Source of the DNA: Xestospongia muta
Taxonomy: Eukaryota; Porifera; Demospongiae; Haplosclerida; Petrosiidae
Length of the DNA stretch: 64,000 nucleotides
Assembly (NCBI GenBank): GCA_963693285.1
Contig: OY848917.1
Coordinates: 15,128,192-15,192,191 of the forward strand
Reading direction: 5' to 3'
In this document: piece after piece, positions 58,083 through 64,000 of the stretch
How the letters are laid out: each line of letters starts with the position of its first letter
Numbering within the stretch: position 1 is the stretch's first letter
Program-made: the position numbers and the translations under genes
The notes under the pieces: model-generated
What the model saw: the letters and a program-made list of their open reading frames with translations, nothing else
The model's database searches: none
Told to the model about the DNA's origin: nothing

Positions 58083-58696
58083 GTAAGATTGATCTTTTAT
58101 ATGTCTTTATTAAATTCTAACTGATTATTTTTATTCTATAGTTGATATTCTAGTTGAGTGCTAGGAATGATAATGGCAGTAATGTAATACTTCAACTGTG
58201 CTATATATATATGATACTACTGAACCTTTTGTCACTCTAGTAGATTCATCTACTAATTATGAAGTAATTTTAATATATAACAGGCTATTAAGCTTGTGAA
58301 TCTATTCTTTTTTCTCTGTAGATATGACATGGTGGAGAGCTGATAGAGTTTGACAAGTTCTTCCCTGTAATAGTTCTTCATATCCTTGTAGAACACATGG
58401 TCCAATTACTGCACAATGATTGAAGAGAATGACTTCATTATCACAAAATGTGGTTGTGTGTTTGTCCCTGGTGTATTAGCATAAGTAACAGTCTACTTAG
58501 CATATGAAAATAAAACAAGAAGGAAAATTAAAACAATATGAAAATGGCAAGGAAATGTCACAAGTTGTAAGTTTGGTAGCTATGGTTAAAAATTTATTCC
58601 ATCTCATCTGTTATGTTTTACTATGAATTCATTCAATATACCATACATCCATTCAACATACTATACATCCATTCAACAATATATTTGTCCATTTAG

Positions 58697-60958
58697 ATGT
58701 CATCTGACATAATCTCTGACGAGAGACTACCGGAACTAGAAGAGACAATAGATAAGTTACATTCTAATATTGGGGCTAAAGACTCAATCCTGGACACTTA
58801 GGAATGAGAACCCGTATAATATAAAGATTGCATCATAGCACTGGAGAATCAGTTAGCTGAGTATACTACCGTAATGAATGACCAATCTAAAGTAAGTGTG
58901 TTAGTATTAATGTTTCTTCCCATGTTTCATTCTGGTTCTATAATTTTCATTATATGAATCTCATACTTCAGAGCTATCATTCTGATCTTTTCAGGTTATA
59001 CATCAATCACACCATCAAACACATCAATATACTAAAATAGAATAACTATATCAAAATACTGTGGAGTTCTCTATGAAATAACAAATAGAATTTCAAGAGA
59101 AACTGTCTACATTTAAAACTACCCTCAGTAGGTACATGTACATGTAATAATGATATGGAAGCTACCCTAAATAGGTACACATATACATGTATGTGTATAT
59201 TAATTAATGTGTTTTGTGAAGGTATCATAGGCAAGATAAAGGAAAAACTATCATAGCTCTTTTTGTTGCTCTCCACTCTTTACAACTACTATAGTCTATA
59301 GCAGTAATAATTAGAACGAGACTGAGAATTTTGTAATAAAGTCTCATTCCCATATCATAGATTGATTCTCATATCATATCATAAAGATTGTATAAAAAAG
59401 AAGTCTCATTTCCAATCCTCATATTTCATTCTCATGTATAGAAACTAGGAAAGACTTCAAAATTTAAATCTCATGTTTTTAGATTATCCAAACTTGAAGA
59501 AAGGAACAAAACTTTACATCAAATATCCAATCAGCTCTCATTAGAGATAGATGAGTAACGGAAACAAACTAGAGCACTTGTTCAAGATGTAGAAGAGAAG
59601 TTGAAATAATAAGAGAACATTTACAGAGAACTGAACAAAGGATAAGTGTCTCTGAAGTAAGTTAACATCAAATTGTGTCTATCTGGACATATCATGTACT
59701 ATTGTGTGTTCATTTATCATTTGAATCACATGATCCATCCATTGATCACATATAAATTAGATGTCATTTTATTTATCTATTAATCCATTCATCTCTCAAT
59801 CCATTGATACACCTCTGTATGTATCTATTAATCAATCTATTTGTCTATTTTTAGTTGGAGGCACTAGAGATTGAAACTGTTAAACAGAAATGTGATGGTT
59901 GGTAAGAGAGGACAGATCAGTTGTCTTGTGAACTTGAAAGTGTGTAAGCTCTCTTAGAACAGACACAAAGAGACAAGTCTATGGAACAATCACTAAACTA
60001 TTGTCTTAAGGTTAGACTGTCTAATATAAGCTTATTTAATTTAAACTATTTACAAGATATCTTAATTTTTATTTAGTTGGTTACTATAGAAAATAATGCT
60101 CAACAACTTAAAATAGAGGAAGGTCAGAAGCAGTTAAAAATCTTCAAGATTTGAGAGTTGAAATGGAAACTGATCTGTCGAGACTGAGATCAGAGAGGAC
60201 ACAGACATTAGAACGTAATGCTCAATGACTGGAAACTTGTGGTCCTGAAAAGTATGCAAAATTACAGAATGAGGTAATTGTTTGTTTCTCTTTTCAACCA
60301 TCCATTCATGCACTACATGTATTCATCTATCCAAGTACCCATCCATCCATTTAATCCATCTATGTATCCATCTATTTATCCATGACAAAAGCTAAAGAGT
60401 ACAAGGCTAAAAGACAAAAGTTATTGTGAATTGAATCAACATTTATAACAAGACAAAGACAACTTAGCTTTGGAACTCTGTCAAAACAATGATATTATCA
60501 ATAGTCTACACCAGTGAATCCAATATCTTGAAGATGAAGAAGATCATACCCACAATGAGGAATATACCAGTCATTATTCTGATCAAGATTATTTGAATGA
60601 CGACAATAAACAGGAGAGTGGTTCCAATGACAGAGAGGTGGAGCTACATATTCCATATGCATTACCTGACTCACTTACTCATACAAAACCTAAACCAATT
60701 AGCCATTTTTCCATGGGATCAATGCATTCCTTATGTCCAATGATAGCTAACATTTTGACTACTCAAGACAATACCAAAGTGTTACCCACGTCTGATGATC
60801 CCATTTTGTCAACCACCAGTCACATTACTTCAACACTTAGTTTATCATCCGATAAATCACAACTCTCTAGAGAGAAACTGAAAGAGCAACAACACAAGCA
60901 CTTATTAGTAGGGGTAGCTCCCCTCCAATCAAACCTATATAAATATCCTCACTGCTGA
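58697..60958 (+). pseudogene. Coiled-coil protein pseudogene, six exons
   Basis: Exons 58697-58891, 58995-59131, 59483-59656, 59855-60010, 60077-60273 and 60392-60958 have good GT-AG borders and compatible phases. Translation is coiled coil: RLPELEETIDKLHSN, IEFQEKLSTFKTTLS, LEERNKTLHQISNQLSLEI, RTDQLSCELESV, METDLSRLRSERTQTLERNA, then an open Ser/Thr-rich tail to TGA. I count eleven in-frame stops (for example three in the last third of exon 1) and one frameshift each in exons 3 and 5. It resembles centrosomal or ciliary coiled-coil proteins in general, but I cannot assign a family. The ATG at 58697 follows an acceptor and may not be the true start. Confidence 0.65.
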
Positions 60959-61506
60959 GAGGAGATTAGTGTTGTAAAAGTATTGAATTTGTATTTAGTT
61001 ACTGTTATTGTTATTGTACAGAATTTGTTTGAATTTTAGTTTTTGTTATTGATTGTTCACAAAATTGATGTGAGTATTTGCTTTAGTTATTGTTAGTGAA
61101 TCAAATTTTTGTTATTGTTATTGACGAAAGTCTATTTTAAAGGGTAACATTTAAGTGCCAAATGTACAATGTCAAACGTTTAAGTAAAATTACATTGGGA
61201 CCTTTTTCACTTTGCCAAAGCTGACTCTTTTTCCTTTATAATGTTCTTCTCCTATTGAATGAAATAAATCCTCATATAAACAGCCAAGTCATGTGATGAC
61301 TCATGGTATTGTAAAAGTTCTTTGACCATTCAATAGGTCTATGCACCTTGTTTACACATCAATGTGTTAATATTTTTTTCTTATTTTACTAGTATAGAGT
61401 TGCAATTTTTGTTTTAGTTATTGTTTGTTAATGATTTCTAACTAATTTTAGTTATAGTTTTGTTATTATTAACAATAATGGTTTCCCTTTTACAAAAATG
61501 GTTTTA
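60959..61506. other. TTATTG-rich stretch, no gene seen
   Basis: Low-complexity runs of GTTATTGTTATTG and TTTTAGTTATTG; no coding evidence. Confidence 0.45.
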
Positions 61507-61516
61507 GTTTTAGTTA

Positions 61517-61632
61517 TTGTTAAACATTTACAACACTAGAGGAGATACGTCAGATATAGATGCTCAGATACCAAAGGGTACTGAACTATCAGTCACTGTT
61601 GGTACAGGACAGAAGGAGATAACCACGTATGT
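61517..61632 (+). CDS. Possible exon, gene unrecognised
   Basis: Frame reads NTRGDTSDIDAQIPKGTELS then VTVGTGQKEITTYV, ending at a GTATG / GTAAAA donor choice. The sequence looks beta-strand rich. It may belong with the next exon. Confidence 0.3.
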
Positions 61633-61807
61633 AAAACCATACATATGTAGATCCATCAATAAATTTATAGGTCCATTACCATGTTTCATGCTTGTACAAT
61701 ATATCCATTGCAACATTTATACATCTATTAATAATTTACCATGCATCCATTGTTATTAATTGATCATCTATTCTTTTTTATATTTTAATATACCTTCCTT
61801 TTTTCAG

Positions 61808-61870
61808 GGCAAGATGAACAAGAAAAGAACAATGATGTAACATTTAAAGATGGAAAAAATCTTTTGAATG
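61808..61870 (+). CDS. Possible exon, gene unrecognised
   Basis: TTTTTTCAG acceptor and AATG|GTAAGA donor. In the open frame it encodes QDEQEKNNDVTFKDGKNLLN. Confidence 0.35.
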
Positions 61871-61899
61871 GTAAGATGAAGACAAGGAAATTAACATGT

Positions 61900-61901
<2 letters not shown>

Positions 61902-61934
<33 letters not shown>
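61902..61934. repeat. (CT)n microsatellite
   Basis: About 16 perfect CT units. Confidence 0.95.
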
Positions 61935-61937
<3 letters not shown>

Positions 61938-61963
61938 TTTGGAGTTTGCATGTTGGAAATTTG

Positions 61964-62180
61964 ACATTTGATTGGTTCTCCAATCAGTTATTTCAATACA
62001 CTTCTTTTTTGTTTAATTTATTTTGGCTTTTAATTGTTAAAATTAAGTTTATTTGTCAATTGACTTGTTTGTTGTTTTTAAAAAGTTAAGAGTTCAATAC
62101 TCTCACAAGATATCAGCAAACCAGATGAGATCCATACAGATCAGAGAGACTACACAATCGTTATCACCATCCAATTCAAA
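61964..62180 (+). repeat. Segment shared with 4.95-5.13 kb (copy 2)
   Basis: Begins ACATTTGATTGGTTCTCCAA and includes ACTCTCACAAGATATCAGCA. In frame it reads ILSQDISKPDEIHTDQRDYT then IVITIQFKDL. It is better preserved than the first copy and may be an exon of the same gene as the two exons before it. Confidence 0.6.
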
Positions 62181-62456
62181 GATCTTACTCTCTCTATAGT
62201 GTTATCTATACTTTTAAACTGTATGTTGCCATGGTGATAGCAATTCCATACATGGTTATTATGGATTCCTTATGCGTTTTCAGTATTATCATTACCACAT
62301 TGATCTTGGAACAAGACAGAACTTTTTTAATTTTGTTTGTGAGTTGTTAGTTTTTAAATAATAATAATTATTGTTAATGTTAATTTAAAACCATAAACTG
62401 CTCAGTTGCTACCATATAACAACATCATTTGATTACATGTACACTGGAGTGATGTT

Positions 62457-62756
62457 ATGTATTATGATTTAATATCCTTTATAATTATTGTCTATTATAG
62501 AAGGGTCTACACCATACTGGATTCTTCTATCAGACTTCAGCATTTGATATCTCTAACAGAGTTGCAAATTCTCTATCATCCATCATCTTTCATGTTCACT
62601 CCTCTCATTTTATGCATTGATTGGAACTGTAATCAACTGGATGTATTTTCCTGTATTTACTGGAATATGATTGTAATAACAGGTCAATGTTTAGATGAGA
62701 ATCAGTATGTTAAAGGAGATAGAACTTTAGTTTACTTCTCTCTCAAGCTAAAATGA
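62457..62756 (+). CDS. Unassigned open frame
   Basis: 99 codons; the part after a TATAG acceptor at about 62.50 kb reads RVYTILDSSIRLQHLISLTE and later GDRTLVYFSLKLK. Possibly the terminal exon of the fragmentary gene at 61.5-62.2 kb. No family recognised. Confidence 0.25.
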   Translation: MYYDLISFIIIVYYRRVYTILDSSIRLQHLISLTELQILYHPSSFMFTPLILCIDWNCNQLDVFSCIYWNMIVITGQCLDENQYVKGDRTLVYFSLKLK

Positions 62757-62759
62757 ACT

Positions 62760-63860
62760 GTCATTAAGGACACTCATTTTAAATGAATTTATTTATGTAA
62801 GAGATAGCTGAATGGAAAGTGTGGGATTAATAAAGGAACAGCTGTTGCCTGACCAGTGTCAGGGAGCTAATTATGGCAAACAGTTAAAAACTTATTGACT
62901 TTGAAATCAATATATTAAACCTTATATAAGTAAAGTTTATTAACATACCATTTCTACAATAACAATTATATATGATTGGTTGGTATTTGCTCTTCTAAAA
63001 AGGCGCAAATGTGGCATTGAACTAACTAATAAGATTTCTTGATTTCTGTTAAAGAACATATATTGCTCTTATCGAAGTTATTAGTGTTCCTACAAAAGAA
63101 TGTAGCTACTGGTAAGTCTGGTTTGTCTGGTTACTGAGCATGCCCAGTAGAAAAGCCAGAAAAATGTAGTATAAATGTATATCTAGACTTGTGTCTCGTT
63201 TCTCTGACTGGATAGCTGATCATTCGCCCCTGGAATGCAGAGAGAAGTGTCCTTTTCTCTATCTCCTTGAGTGAATCCAGCTATTTAGCAACCGTATGTA
63301 CACGACAACAATGTCGTTTTACTGTGTGCTATACCAAATGGACAGCGTATCAGTTATGTGAATTCAAGTTTAAAGACAGAAACAGTTAAGTAAGTTTCCT
63401 TTCTTTATATCTCAGTGTCCTACTACATAACCACTAGCATTAAAAAATTGCTGTTTTAAAGTAACTAGACTTCCCTGACATTCTCCTCAGTTGTAGTCAC
63501 TTGCAACAACCACCCTTCCTTGTTGAGCAACTTAAAGTTCTATTACAAACATGTACTGGTAGCTTCCTTTCTAACCACTTGATGTTAGTTAGTTTAAAGA
63601 CCTGACATCATGTTCTATTCTTCAGTATTTTATCAGTTTCTTTTATATTCTATAGAAATAAGTAGAACTCTCTAACTCTTTCTACAAGTTAACTGTCATG
63701 TCTCTGTCATCTCTATCAATGATGTCATTGATATATATTGTGGACTGAATTGATCTTTTAAAGAATAACATAATTACTGTTGTTACTGTTGTCTACAGTC
63801 TATTGTCTACATTCAAGATACCTTCAGTTTTTGCTCATCTCTTGTGCAGAAAAATGCGAT
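62760..63860. other. Intergenic stretch with possible core promoter
   Basis: A GTATAAAT box at 63169-63176 lies in a GC-richer patch containing GAGCATGCCCAGTAG. No gene seen before the candidate start exon at 63865. Confidence 0.3.
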
Positions 63861-63864
63861 TAAC

Positions 63865-63932
63865 ATGAACCAAGGCCAACAAAAAAGAAAATATGCTTTT
63901 ATTGCGGCACAAAAAAGAGAAAGACAAAGAGA
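63865..63932 (+). CDS. Possible first exon of a gene leaving the window
   Basis: ATG followed by MNQGQQKRKYAFIAAQKRER and a GA|GTAAGTG donor, leaving two bases. Basic and Gln-rich. The GT microsatellite starts just inside the intron. Confidence 0.4.
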
Positions 63933-63943
63933 GTAAGTGTACA

Positions 63944-63945
<2 letters not shown>

Positions 63946-63980
<35 letters not shown>

Positions 63981-64000
63981 CGTGCGTGGGCGTGTGTGTG
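63946..64000. repeat. (GT)n microsatellite with CGTG interruptions
   Basis: Runs to the window end, with GCGTGCGTGCGTGGGCG inside. Confidence 0.95.

Noticed and set aside
58697..60958. Idea that stop codons in the coiled-coil gene are read as Gln or Arg (code reassignment or U-to-C editing)
   Set aside because: Every stop codon is one C-to-T change from a Gln or Arg codon, so that pattern carries no information. The neighbouring ANK gene uses standard stops, and two frameshifts are also present.
61785..61967. Arg-Glu repeat peptide on the minus strand
   Set aside because: It is the translation of the (CT)n microsatellite.

Overview
The window looks like nuclear DNA of an early-branching animal, most probably a demosponge such as Amphimedon queenslandica. 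This is inferred from the AT-rich base composition, short GT-AG introns, ankyrin repeats encoded one per phase-0 exon, a Roc-COR GTPase joined to a death-fold tail, and abundant small transposons and satellites. No database search was possible, so the species is a guess. Exon borders were read by eye from splice signals and reading-frame continuity.

The main gene fills 13.3-54.7 kb on the minus strand. I can join 23 exons into one uninterrupted frame of about 1,411 residues: a start exon, an N-terminal capping module, fifteen further ankyrin-type exons (almost all exactly 99 nt and phase 0-0), a 2.1-kb exon carrying the last ankyrin repeat plus a Roc GTPase and COR-like region, and four small exons ending in a CARD-like helical domain. 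In its middle (33.1-41.2 kb) a pair of ankyrin exons has been tandemly amplified, most recently as a ~5.6-kb block of four exons. The introns there are filled with a ~141-bp satellite whose every unit carries a consensus 5' splice site on the gene's sense strand. Intron 2 also holds a ~3.5-kb minisatellite of 27-29-bp units. A lone ankyrin exon lies inverted at 42.5 kb, two copies of a decayed hAT transposon sit in duplicated surroundings with an empty site nearby, and a TIR element carries a RecQ-like helicase relic.

Left of the gene (0-13 kb) lie relics of repetitive coding sequence, an Ig-like exon relic, a five-exon minus-strand gene for the C-terminal half of a DUF917 (hydantoinase-associated) protein with a 490-bp MITE just upstream, and local duplications. 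Right of the gene (55-64 kb) lie a possible small coiled-coil ORF, a MULE-type transposase relic, a coiled-coil pseudogene with intact splice sites but eleven in-frame stops, fragments of another gene that share sequence with the 5-kb region, and a possible first exon running out of the window.

The most interesting object is the ankyrin gene: a receptor-like ROCO protein whose ankyrin array appears to be growing by unequal exchange among satellite-rich, phase-compatible exon blocks.
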